Below are positions 17,432 through 24,970 of a stretch of 42,072 bases of DNA, one piece after another (within the stretch, counting starts at the first letter, position 1; each line of letters opens with the position of its first letter). The notes below the pieces were generated by a model that saw only the letters and a list, made by a program, of their open reading frames with translations, made no database searches and was not told the origin of the DNA. Source of the DNA: Hyphomicrobiales bacterium (GTDB taxonomy: Bacteria > Pseudomonadota > Alphaproteobacteria > Rhizobiales > Beijerinckiaceae); assembly GCA_947447895.1 (NCBI GenBank), contig CANFLM010000016.1, forward strand, positions 1 through 42,072. Direction: 5' to 3'. A program made the translations under genes and the position numbers.

Positions 17432-18468
17432 GCATGAATGACGCCGTGCCGGTCACGCACGCGGGCCCGATCCGGCGTCTCGATGGTCACCGCATCCGAC
17501 AGGATCGAGACTTTTCCGAAGCCGCCGGGGATATCAAGCACATAGACCGGCTGCGCCAGGCCCGAAAGGGGACCGCGCAGCCCTTCGACGAGCGCCTTGC
17601 CTTCGGACAGGCTGAGCCGGAAATGTGACGTCCCCGGCGCGAGGTCGGGGTGGTGCAGATAATAGGGCCGGATGCCGTGTTCGACAAAGCCGCGCATCAG
17701 CGCGACCAGCGTGTCGATCCTGTTATTGATGCCCTTGAGCAGCACAGTCTGGCTGAGCAGGCCGATGCCTGCCGCACGCAGATTGTGGCAGGCCTTGGCA
17801 AAAGCAGGCGTGAATTCACGCGGATGGTTGGCATGGATGGCCACCCAGTTGATCTTGCCCGAAGCCGCCAGCGCTTCGGCCAGTTCGGGGGTGATGTGGT
17901 CGGGCGAGACAACCGGAACGCGCGAATGCCAGCGGACGGTTTTGATATGGGGAATTGCGGCCAGAGCCTCCACCACCTGCCGCAAGCGGCGCGGTGACAG
18001 GATCAGGGGATCACCGCCCGTCACAATCACCTCCCAGATCGACGGTGTGTCGGCCAGATAGGCGATGGCCCGGGCCAGTTGTTCCCGGTTCAACCCCTCG
18101 CCCTTGTCAGGACCGACCATTTCTCGGCGGAAGCAGAAACGGCAATAGACCGGGCAGATCGACACCAGCTTCAACAAAGCCCGGTCGGGATAGCGGTGTA
18201 CGATCCCCGCACAGGGGCTGAACGCATGGTCGCCGACCGGATCATCCCGCTCCTGATCGGTGACCAGCCCCTCATCCAGGCTGGGCAGAAACTGGCGGGC
18301 AATCGGACCGTCAACATCCCCGTCGGCGATCAAATCCAGCATCGGGGCGGTCACGGCGATGGCATAGCGTTCGGCAATCGGCGCCAGCCGCTCCTGCGCA
18401 TCCGCATCGATCAGGCCGAGGGCAGCCAGTTGCGCGAGCGAATGGGCGGATTTCGGCGATTTGCTCAT
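17416..18468 (-). CDS. epmB: EF-P (R)-beta-lysine pathway radical SAM lysine 2,3-aminomutase EpmB
   Basis: KamA-family radical SAM enzyme that isomerises alpha-lysine to beta-lysine for attachment to elongation factor P; 350 aa, the normal EpmB length and shorter than catabolic lysine aminomutases. The iron-sulfur cysteines are Cys105, Cys109 and Cys112 (CPVYCRFC), preceded by RYPDRALLKLVSICP. VTGGDPL and the HxNHPRE-like stretch are typical. The ATG at 18468 lies 19 bp after epmA, and efp is divergent next to epmA, which settles the role. Its 3' end overlaps the convergent kinase gene by 16 bp (17416-17431). Confidence 0.9.
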   Translation of the reverse strand: MSKSPKSAHSLAQLAALGLIDADAQERLAPIAERYAIAVTAPMLDLIADGDVDGPIARQFLPSLDEGLVTDQERDDPVGDHAFSPCAGIVHRYPDRALLKLVSICPVYCRFCFRREMVGPDKGEGLNREQLARAIAYLADTPSIWEVIVTGGDPLILSPRRLRQVVEALAAIPHIKTVRWHSRVPVVSPDHITPELAEALAASGKINWVAIHANHPREFTPAFAKACHNLRAAGIGLLSQTVLLKGINNRIDTLVALMRGFVEHGIRPYYLHHPDLAPGTSHFRLSLSEGKALVEGLRGPLSGLAQPVYVLDIPGGFGKVSILSDAVTIETPDRARVRDRHGVIHAYPPV

Positions 18469-18487
18469 AACAGGGTCCGGTCGGGGG

Positions 18488-19537
18488 TCAGGCTGTGAAA
18501 GGCGCGAGCGGTGTCCATAGCACATCATCGATGCGCGGGGCACCGGTCAGCAGCATCACCAGACGGTCAAATCCCAGCGCAATGCCCGAGGTCGGCGGCA
18601 TCAAAGCAAGCGCTGCCAGCAAATCCTCGTCGATCGGATAGGTCTCGCCATAGATCTGGTGCTTGAGGGCCATATCCTCCTCGAAACGGCGGCGCTGCTC
18701 GTGCGGATCGGTCAGTTCGCCAAAGCCGTTGGCCAGTTCGACCCCGCAGGCATAGAGCTCGAACCGTTCGGCAACCCGCGGATCGGCAGGGCAAGGACGC
18801 GCCAAAGCCGCTTCATGCACCGGATAGTGCGAGAGGATGGTGGCGCGGCCATGTCCCAGTTCGGGCTCGATTTTCTCGACCAGAATCCGGCTGAACAGGT
18901 CGGACCAGCTGTCATCCTCCGCCACCCTGATGTGCTGGTCACGGGCAGCGCGGGCCAGAAGGGACAGGTCCGGCACCCCGTCAGGGGTAGTGGCCAGCAG
19001 ATCGATCCCGGCAAAGCGGGCAAAGGCCTCCTGCACAGTCAGCCGTTCGGGCAAGGCAAAGGGATCGGCACCATGGCCACGAAACCGCAGCTGCGTGCTG
19101 TGGCAGGCTCGGGCGGCGTGCCGGAGCAGATCGGCGCAATCGGCCATCAGATCATCGAGCGACCCGTCGACCCGATACCATTCCAGCATGGTGAATTCGG
19201 GCGCATGCAGCACACCGCGCTCGCGGTCACGAAACACCCGTGCGAAATCGAAAATGCGGGTTTCGCCGGCCGCCAGCAGCTTTTTGCAGGCAAATTCCGG
19301 GGATGTGTGCAAATAAAGCGGTTCGGTCCGGCCATCATGGCGGCGCAGATTGACCGGAACGCCGTGCAGATGGGTTTCGTTGCCGGGCGAGACCTGCAAC
19401 TGCCCGGCCTCGACCTCGGTGAAGTCGCGGGCCTCGAACCAGCCCCGCAAAGCGGATTTGACAGCATTGCGGGCCAGCAGCAGCGGACGGCGGTCGCGGT
19501 GCCGGGCAGGCGACCAAAACGGCGACACTTCACTCAT
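18488..19537 (-). CDS. epmA: EF-P lysyltransferase EpmA (GenX/PoxA)
   Basis: A 349-aa class II lysyl-tRNA-synthetase-like protein without the anticodon-binding domain, which joins (R)-beta-lysine to EF-P. Class II motifs are visible: motif 2 region [29 protein letters not shown], and motif 3 [15 protein letters not shown] close to the end. The N-terminus ([18 protein letters not shown]) matches GenX proteins. It heads a two-gene unit with epmB and is divergent from efp across 186-195 bp, so enzyme and substrate genes share a regulatory region. Confidence 0.93.
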   Translation of the reverse strand: MSEVSPFWSPARHRDRRPLLLARNAVKSALRGWFEARDFTEVEAGQLQVSPGNETHLHGVPVNLRRHDGRTEPLYLHTSPEFACKKLLAAGETRIFDFARVFRDRERGVLHAPEFTMLEWYRVDGSLDDLMADCADLLRHAARACHSTQLRFRGHGADPFALPERLTVQEAFARFAGIDLLATTPDGVPDLSLLARAARDQHIRVAEDDSWSDLFSRILVEKIEPELGHGRATILSHYPVHEAALARPCPADPRVAERFELYACGVELANGFGELTDPHEQRRRFEEDMALKHQIYGETYPIDEDLLAALALMPPTSGIALGFDRLVMLLTGAPRIDDVLWTPLAPFTA

Positions 19538-19732
19538 GACAAGCCCCGATCAGGCAACAGCCCGTTCTTGTTGATGCCATCAAATATGGCACAGAGTGAT
19601 TTTACACTGGCAACCGGCGGTCGAATATGGGAAAAGCGCGCGCGCAGCTTACAAACCAGCTGCACGGATTTGATCTGCCAAAACTGTTTCGATGCCCGCG
19701 CCAGAGACGGGCCTAAGCCAAGGATGAGTAAC

Positions 19733-20299
19733 GTGAAGGTCATCGCCAGTTCGCTTCGCAAGGGCAATATTGTTGAAAAGGACGGACATCTCTATGTCAT
19801 CCTGACAGCAGAAAACATCCATCCCGGTAAGGGCACGCCTGTAACCCAGCTTGATATGCGCCGGATTAGCGACGGCGTCAAAGTGTCGGAGCGTTACCGC
19901 ACCACCGAGCAGGTCGAGCGCGCCTTTGTCGAAGACAAGGATTACAACTTCCTCTACGAGGATGCCGACGGCTTCAATTTCATGAACAATGAAAATTACG
20001 ATCAGGTCTCGGTCTCCAAGGATGTGGTCGGTGATCGCGCCCCCTTCCTGCAGGAAGGCATGAAGTGCATTCTGTCGGTTTACGAAGGCAATGCCGTATC
20101 GATCGAACTGCCGGCCCGCATGGTGCTGGAAATCGTCGACACCGAACCGACCATGAAGGGCCAGACGGCCTCGTCCTCGTTCAAGCCTGCCAAATTGTCG
20201 AATGGCGTGCGCACCATGGTGCCTCCCCATATCGCAGTCGGCACCCGCGTGGTCATCATGACCGAGGACGCTTCCTACGTCGAACGCGCCAAAGACTGA
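19733..20299 (+). CDS. efp: Translation elongation factor P
   Basis: EF-P relieves ribosomes stalled at polyproline. The GTG at 19733 gives an 188-aa protein that begins [12 protein letters not shown], as in other alphaproteobacteria, and has AAGGA with an 8-base spacing. The ATG at 19724 (191 aa) is the alternative, but the same AAGG would then touch the start codon. Three OB/KOW-like domains are present. The loop IHPGKGTP carries the lysine (residue 33 from the GTG) that EpmA modifies. The ending [28 protein letters not shown] is family-typical. Linkage to epmA and epmB indicates beta-lysylation rather than rhamnosylation or an unmodified factor. Confidence 0.95.
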   Translation: MKVIASSLRKGNIVEKDGHLYVILTAENIHPGKGTPVTQLDMRRISDGVKVSERYRTTEQVERAFVEDKDYNFLYEDADGFNFMNNENYDQVSVSKDVVGDRAPFLQEGMKCILSVYEGNAVSIELPARMVLEIVDTEPTMKGQTASSSFKPAKLSNGVRTMVPPHIAVGTRVVIMTEDASYVERAKD

Positions 20300-20327
20300 T
20301 AGGTCTCGGCATATCCCTGACCGACCT

Positions 20328-20353
20328 CTGTCTTGCGCTATGCCGCAAGACAG
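20328..20353 (+). other. Strong hairpin between efp and yggT
   Basis: CTGTCTTGCG (20328-20337) pairs perfectly with CGCAAGACAG (20344-20353) around a 6-base loop, 28 bp after the efp stop. No T-run follows, so it may be an mRNA 3'-end stabiliser or a factor-assisted terminator. Downstream yggT has its own ribosome site. Confidence 0.5.
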
Positions 20354-20389
20354 GAGCCGCAGGAGAGATGTGACAGAAGGGGTTTTTTC

Positions 20390-20680
20390 ATGCGTGCTTT
20401 GCTCGATGTCGTGCTGATGGCGCTGGAAATGTTCAGCTGGATGATCATTGCCACGGCGGTGCTGAGTTGGCTGATTGCCTTCAATGTCATCAATATGCGC
20501 AATGATTTTGTCCGCGCCGTCTGTCAGGGTCTCTACCGCATCACCGAGCCGGTCATGCGCCCCTTGCGGCGTGTCCTGCCCTATATGGGCGGCGTCGACC
20601 TGTCGCCGATTGTCGTGCTGCTGGTGATCATGTTTGTTGAAAAAGTGATCGTCTACTACATCTATCCCAATGTCTTCTGA
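20390..20680 (+). CDS. YggT family membrane protein
   Basis: A 96-aa integral membrane protein of the YggT family. Two hydrophobic segments (about residues 8-30 and 67-88) flank the typical hydrophilic part with RITEPVMRPLRRVLPYMGGVDLSPIVVLL. GAAGGGG precedes the ATG at 20390; longer in-frame openings add non-family residues. Members are linked with osmotic stress and envelope functions but their biochemistry is unsettled. It precedes the DUF167 gene, a common neighbour pair in bacteria. Confidence 0.9.
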   Translation: MRALLDVVLMALEMFSWMIIATAVLSWLIAFNVINMRNDFVRAVCQGLYRITEPVMRPLRRVLPYMGGVDLSPIVVLLVIMFVEKVIVYYIYPNVF

Positions 20681-20702
20681 TCGTGTGTGATGCGGTTTGG
20701 TG

Positions 20703-21026
20703 ATGATTGATCCGCTTCCCGCCTGCCGTATTGTCCCCGAGGGACTGGCTGTTCTGGTGCGTCTGACGCCCAAAGGCGGACGCGATGGACTGGACGGGAT
20801 CAGCGCCCTGTCAGACGGCCGCAGCGTGCTCAAAGCCCGCGTGCGTTGCGCCCCCGAAAACGGCGAGGCCAATGCCGCTCTCGAAGCGCTGCTGGCCAAG
20901 GCTTGCGCGGTTGGCCGCAGCCATGCCAGCGTGACAGCGGGTGCAACCAGCCGCCTCAAAACAGTCACGCTCTCGGGCCAGCCCGATGTTTTGCTGGCTG
21001 CACTCCAAACAAGCCTGAACGGATAA
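20703..21026 (+). CDS. DUF167 (YggU) family protein
   Basis: A 107-aa small protein of the DUF167/YggU family. Typical features are VRLTPKGGRDGLDG, LKARVRCAPENGEANAALEALLAKA and SVTAGATSRLKTVTLSG. The ATG at 20703 is chosen; an in-frame TTG six bases earlier is less likely. It lies 22 bp after yggT and 40 bp before folD, all co-directional. The molecular function of the family is unknown. Confidence 0.9.
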   Translation: MIDPLPACRIVPEGLAVLVRLTPKGGRDGLDGISALSDGRSVLKARVRCAPENGEANAALEALLAKACAVGRSHASVTAGATSRLKTVTLSGQPDVLLAALQTSLNG

Positions 21027-21066
21027 TCGATACGCCCTCGCCATTCGACGATGAAGGATCACGAGC

Positions 21067-21960
21067 ATGACCGCACAACCGATTGACGGAACCGCCATTG
21101 CAGCCGACCTGCGCGCCAGGGTGGCAGCCTATGCCGCCGACATTCTCGACCGTCACGGCGTGGTGCCGGGTCTTGCCGTTGTGCTGGTGGGCAACAATCC
21201 GGCCTCGCAGGTCTATGTCCGCTCCAAAATCAAGATGACCAAGGAAGCCGGCCTGAATTCGATCGAGCATGTCCTGCCCGAGACGGCGACACAGGCCGAA
21301 CTGCTGGCGGTCGTAACAGCCCTCAACAGCGATCCCTCGGTCGACGGAATTCTGGTGCAGCTGCCGCTGCCTGACCAGATCGATGCCGATGCCGTGATTG
21401 CCGCCATCGATCCCGCCAAGGATGTCGACGGCTTCCACCCGATCAATGCCGGACGGCTGATGACCGGCACCGGCGGCTTGGTGCCCTGCACGCCTCTGGG
21501 CAGCCTCAAACTGCTGCAATCGGTCAAACCCGATCTGGCCGGCCTTGAAGCCGTAGTGGTGGGACGCTCAAACATTGTCGGCAAGCCGATGGCGCAGCTG
21601 CTGCTGGCCCAGAGTTGCACCGTGACTGTCGCCCATTCCAAAAGCCACGATCTGCCGGCCATCTGCCGCCGCGCCGATATTCTGGTGGCCGCTGTCGGGC
21701 GTCCCGAAATGATCAAGGGCGACTGGATCAAGCCCGGCGCGATCGTGATCGATGTCGGCATCAACCGCGTGCCGGACCCTGCCAAAGGCGAGGGCAAGAC
21801 ACGGCTGGTCGGCGATGTCGACTTTGCCTCGGCCTCGGCCCATGCCGCCTTCATCACGCCGGTGCCGGGCGGTGTCGGGCCGATGACCATTGCCTGCCTG
21901 CTGGCCAATACCATGACAGCCGCAGCCAAGCGGCGCGGCTGGCCTGATCCCGCGCTGTAA
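21067..21960 (+). CDS. folD: Bifunctional methylenetetrahydrofolate dehydrogenase/cyclohydrolase FolD
   Basis: Cytosolic one-carbon enzyme that converts 5,10-methylene-THF to 10-formyl-THF with NADP; 297 aa. The conserved [14 protein letters not shown] contains the catalytic Tyr and Lys region, followed by [23 protein letters not shown] and the nucleotide site [16 protein letters not shown]. The ending [19 protein letters not shown] is diagnostic. GAAGGAT precedes the ATG. It is the last gene before the phased repeat array. Confidence 0.96.
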   Translation: MTAQPIDGTAIAADLRARVAAYAADILDRHGVVPGLAVVLVGNNPASQVYVRSKIKMTKEAGLNSIEHVLPETATQAELLAVVTALNSDPSVDGILVQLPLPDQIDADAVIAAIDPAKDVDGFHPINAGRLMTGTGGLVPCTPLGSLKLLQSVKPDLAGLEAVVVGRSNIVGKPMAQLLLAQSCTVTVAHSKSHDLPAICRRADILVAAVGRPEMIKGDWIKPGAIVIDVGINRVPDPAKGEGKTRLVGDVDFASASAHAAFITPVPGGVGPMTIACLLANTMTAAAKRRGWPDPAL

Positions 21961-22003
21961 GCGGCTTTCCCCCGACCTGTCTCTGACCGGCTGATTTTGT
22001 CCC

Positions 22004-22652
22004 GATTCGGACAGGTTCCGTTCATGTTCCGGCACGCTTTGTCCCGAACAAGGACTTGCAAAAGCTCGGCTTTTACCACTTGTTAACGCTGTTCACAGGA
22101 CTGGATAACTCAGGCTGTGAATTGTGTTGCCGCTGGCCGGAAAAGAGGTCGCGAATCGCGCAATCACGATTCGGACATGGCCCGTTCCCGCTCGCCCCCG
22201 ATCTGTCCCGATCCGGGACAGGGTGGCCGGGAGCTGTTAAGGGCGGGTTAACCATAACGGCCATCAAGCCTTGCCAGCTTTTTGAATCATCGGACCAAAA
22301 CCGCCAGTCCCGATTCGGACATGGCTTGTTCCTGCTCGCCCCCGATCTGTCCCGATCCGGGACCGGACAGTCAGGCGGGGTTCAGTTCCGGTTAACCATC
22401 CCGAAGCTTTCGCCTTGCCTGATTCCCGAAAGAACGGGCCCGAACCGTTTATGCCGATTCGGACACGGCTTGTTCGCGTTTGCCCCCGATCTGTCCCGAT
22501 CCGGGAAGCCCCCGACAGGCAGCATGAACGAATGGTTAACCATCACGAGGATTCGGACTTGCCGGCAGGCTGAATGAACGCGCGAAAACGGGGGATGCCG
22601 ATTCGGACACCGGATGTTCTGCATCCGGACGAAATTGTCCCGATACGGGACA
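22004..22652. repeat. Degenerate array: four units phased at exactly 144 bp plus one leading copy
   Basis: GATTCGGACA occurs at 22004, 22168, 22312, 22456 and 22600; the last four are exactly 144 bp apart. In every copy GTTC follows at offset 16 and TGTCCCG at offset 36. In three copies that box is TGTCCCGATCCGGGA (22204, 22348, 22492); the copy at 22636 is the palindrome TGTCCCG-ATA-CGGGACA. GGTTAACCAT lies at offset 78 (22246, 22390, 22534) and CTTGCC at offset 102 in three copies. Sequence between the blocks has diverged heavily yet no insertions or deletions have occurred across the 144-bp units. The leading copy (22004) is the most diverged and sits 164 bp before the next. I do not recognise the element. 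Confidence 0.88.
22237..22255. promoter_or_regulatory. CtrA-like full site within the first 144-bp unit
   Basis: TTAA-GGGCGGG-TTAA (22237-22251) matches the TTAA-N7-TTAA consensus of the alphaproteobacterial cell-cycle regulator CtrA. The second half runs on into TTAACCAT, which is the CtrA half-site form. The other units hold only the half-site, at 22390-22399 and 22534-22543. Binding is a prediction from consensus; GGTTAACC is also a palindrome in its own right. Confidence 0.5.
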
Positions 22653-22657
22653 TCAAT

Positions 22658-24673
22658 TCAGGAAACGGATTTGCGGACAATCCGCACAATATCCTTCATG
22701 ATCGCGTCCATCGCGTAATCCTTCGGCGTGTAGATGGCTGTCACGCCCATATTGCGCAGCACATTCTCGTCATCGGTCGGAATAATACCGCCGACCACCA
22801 CCGGAATATGTGCCAGACCGGCATTGCGCATCCGCGCCATCACATCGCGCACCAGAGGCACATGCGAGCCCGACAGGATCGACAGCCCCACCACATGCGC
22901 TTTGGTATCGACCGCTTGGGCAACGATCTCTTCGGGGGTCAGGCGGATTCCCTCATAGGTGACCTCGAAACCGACATCGCGGCCCCGCAAGGCAATTTGC
23001 TCGGCCCCGTTGGAATGGCCATCGAGCCCCGGCTTGCCCACCACCATCCGCGGGGTCTCGCCCAGCAGGTCGGCCAGATCGGCCACCACCATCCGCACCT
23101 CTTCGGCAGCGGGATCGGTGCGGGTGTCGACCGTCACGCCGGTCGGTGCGCGATAGCGGCCAAACACCTGCCGCAGGGTTTCTCCCCACTCGCCGGTGGT
23201 CACGCCTACTTTGGCGCACAGGATCGAGGCGTCCATGATGTTGGTGCCGGACCGCGCCGCCTGTTCCAAATCGGCCAGTGCCTTGGCCACCTGTGGTGCA
23301 TCGCGCTTGGCGCGCCAATCCCTGATGCGCAGCACCGCATCGGTTTCCACCTGTTCGGAGACAGTCATCACCGTGCCTTCGCCTGCTGTCAGCGGCGATT
23401 GTTCGCTGTCGCCCCAGCGGTTAACGCCTACCACGACCTGACGACCCGATTCGATCCCCGCAATCCGGCGCGCATTGGATTCCACCAGAGCGCGTTTCAT
23501 CAAACCCTGTTCAATCGCCGCCACCGCGCCGCCCGCCGCCTCGATCTCCGACAAAGCCAATAATGCGGCCTCTTTCAACTCGGCCACCTTGCGTTCGATC
23601 TCGATCGAACCGTCAAAAATATCGCCATATTCGAGCAGATCGGTCTCGTAGGCCATCACCTGCTGCATCCGCAAAGACCATTGCTGGTCCCAAGGACGCG
23701 GCAAGCCCAGTGCCTCATTCCAGGCCGGAAGCTGCACCGCCCGCGCCCGCGCCCGTTTGGACAGGACCACCGCCAGCATTTCGATCAGGATCCGATAGAC
23801 GTTGTTTTCCGGCTGCTGCTCGGTCAGTCCGAGCGAATTGACCTGCACCCCGTAGCGGAACCGCCGGTGCTTTTCATCGGTCACCCCGTAGCGGTCACGG
23901 GTGATGTCATCCCACAATTCGGTAAAGGCGCGCATCTTGCACAATTCGGTGACAAAGCGCATGCCCGCATTCACGAAAAACGAAATACGGCCGACAATCT
24001 CGCCAAAGGCCTGATCGGTAAATTGCCCCGATGCCTTCACCTCGTCGAGCACGGCAATCGCCGTGGCCAGCGCAAAGGCCAATTCCTGCACCGGCGTCGC
24101 GCCGGCCTCCTGCAGATGGTAGGAACAGACATTGGTCGGGTTCCATTTCGGCATGTCGGACGTCGCAAACAGGATCGTGTCACGGATCAACCGCATCGAG
24201 GGGGCCGGCGGAAACACATAGGTGCCGCGCGACAGATATTCCTTGATGATGTCGTTCTGCGTCGTGCCCTGCAACAGGTGGCGCGGCGCGCCCTGCTCGT
24301 CCGCCACCGCCACATACAGGGCCAGCAGCCAGGCGGCCGTGGCATTGATGGTCATCGACGTGTTCATTTCGACCACAGGCAGCTCGTGAAACAGCGCCCG
24401 CATGTCGCCGAGATGGGCAATCGACACACCGACCTTGCCGACCTCGCCGCGCGCCAGCACATGATCGGGGTCATAACCGGTCTGGGTCGGTAGATCGAAA
24501 GCCACCGACAGGCCCGTCTGCCCCTTGGCCAGATTGGCCCGGTACAGCGCGTTTGAGTCCGCCGCCGTCGAATGGCCCGCATAGGTCCGGAAAATCCACG
24601 GCTTGTCGGCGCTGACAGGCTTGGCTGGGGAGGCGCCTTGTGCGCGGGCGGACGGAATTGCGGACGTCGTCAT
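22658..24673 (-). CDS. ecm: Ethylmalonyl-CoA mutase
   Basis: Coenzyme B12-dependent mutase converting (2R)-ethylmalonyl-CoA to methylsuccinyl-CoA, in the ethylmalonyl-CoA pathway; 671 aa. The N-terminal barrel opens with KPWIFRTYAGHSTAADSNALYR and has the FDLPTQTGYD and TTQNDIIKEYLSRGTY motifs. The C-terminal cobalamin domain has the DxHxxG motif as Asp551, His553 and Gly556, and ends in VVVGGIIPTDDENVL. The ATG at 24673 gives the usual start; an in-frame opening extends far upstream into the opposite-strand ccr gene and is not real. Adjacent divergent ccr argues for ethylmalonyl-CoA rather than methylmalonyl-CoA as substrate. Confidence 0.93.
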   Translation of the reverse strand: MTTSAIPSARAQGASPAKPVSADKPWIFRTYAGHSTAADSNALYRANLAKGQTGLSVAFDLPTQTGYDPDHVLARGEVGKVGVSIAHLGDMRALFHELPVVEMNTSMTINATAAWLLALYVAVADEQGAPRHLLQGTTQNDIIKEYLSRGTYVFPPAPSMRLIRDTILFATSDMPKWNPTNVCSYHLQEAGATPVQELAFALATAIAVLDEVKASGQFTDQAFGEIVGRISFFVNAGMRFVTELCKMRAFTELWDDITRDRYGVTDEKHRRFRYGVQVNSLGLTEQQPENNVYRILIEMLAVVLSKRARARAVQLPAWNEALGLPRPWDQQWSLRMQQVMAYETDLLEYGDIFDGSIEIERKVAELKEAALLALSEIEAAGGAVAAIEQGLMKRALVESNARRIAGIESGRQVVVGVNRWGDSEQSPLTAGEGTVMTVSEQVETDAVLRIRDWRAKRDAPQVAKALADLEQAARSGTNIMDASILCAKVGVTTGEWGETLRQVFGRYRAPTGVTVDTRTDPAAEEVRMVVADLADLLGETPRMVVGKPGLDGHSNGAEQIALRGRDVGFEVTYEGIRLTPEEIVAQAVDTKAHVVGLSILSGSHVPLVRDVMARMRNAGLAHIPVVVGGIIPTDDENVLRNMGVTAIYTPKDYAMDAIMKDIVRIVRKSVS

Positions 24674-24713
24674 CTCGGCACCACCATCGGTGAGGGGTCT
24701 GCTGTCAGGCTCT

Positions 24714-24726
24714 GTTGCAACGCAAC
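24714..24726. promoter_or_regulatory. Inverted repeat in the ecm/ccr divergent promoter
   Basis: GTTGC-AAC-GCAAC is a perfect inverted repeat 41 bp upstream of the ecm start. The word TTGCAA recurs at 24805-24810 in the same promoter region. It could be part of the same regulatory system as the motif at 24804-24823. Confidence 0.35.
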
Positions 24727-24803
24727 ATTCCGCATCATGCGGCATCTTTGTTCGCCTGTCACTCAGCATTAAGATGAAGAGAAAGGTCAAACCAATCGCA
24801 AAA

Positions 24804-24823
24804 GTTGCAAATTTTTTGGCAAA
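24804..24823. promoter_or_regulatory. ScfR/PccR-like operator in the ecm/ccr promoter
   Basis: GTTGCAAA-TTTT-TTGGCAAA matches TTTGCAAA-N4-TTTGCAAA at 14 of 16 fixed positions. That is the motif I recall for the short-chain fatty acyl-CoA regulators of the ScfR type, such as PccR in Rhodobacter. It lies in the 297-bp gap between divergent ecm and ccr, a sensible place to control both. The 11-base word TTGCAACTTTT, on the minus strand here, also appears on the plus strand 16 bases upstream of the mcd start. Confidence 0.5.
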
Positions 24824-24970
24824 ATAACCAGAATTTATGCCGGCCTCAACTTTTAGCTTATGGCGCAGTGCAACATTAGCGTTCATCATCACGACACTCA
24901 TACCGGGTCCGGCTAAACCGGAACCGGAAGACGCCCCCTGAAGAAGCCCCCTATTGTCGAGGAGCTCCCG

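Larger units (their letters stand above)
21961..22657. other. 697-bp convergent intergenic region holding the phased repeat array
   Basis: No credible gene. It lies between the 3' ends of folD (plus) and ecm (minus) and is almost filled by a degenerate repeat array (described separately). The gap is far longer than the other convergent junctions in this window, which run from a 16-bp overlap to about 50 bp. That alone suggests the stretch is kept for something other than termination. Confidence 0.8.

Noticed and set aside
18659..19723. A long plus-strand extension upstream of efp
   Set aside because: It is antisense to epmA, and EF-P homology begins only at about 19733.
22081..22260. Replication origin (DnaA-box-like TTATCCA on the minus strand near 22102 plus CtrA-like sites)
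   Set aside because: Only one imperfect DnaA-like box is seen, there is no AT-rich unwinding stretch, and no dnaA, hemE or parAB neighbour.
22056..22577. A 174-codon open frame through the repeat array, with a 48-residue repeat (RFGHGLF..APDLSRSG)
   Set aside because: It begins at a TTG with no good ribosome site, ends before the fourth unit, and substitutions between units change amino acids as readily as they are silent. The minus-strand frames in the same DNA are equally patchy. The 144-bp period being a multiple of three is suggestive but not enough.
22004..22652. CRISPR array
   Set aside because: The period is 144 bp, conserved blocks are short and split, linkers are not spacer-sized, and no cas genes are present.
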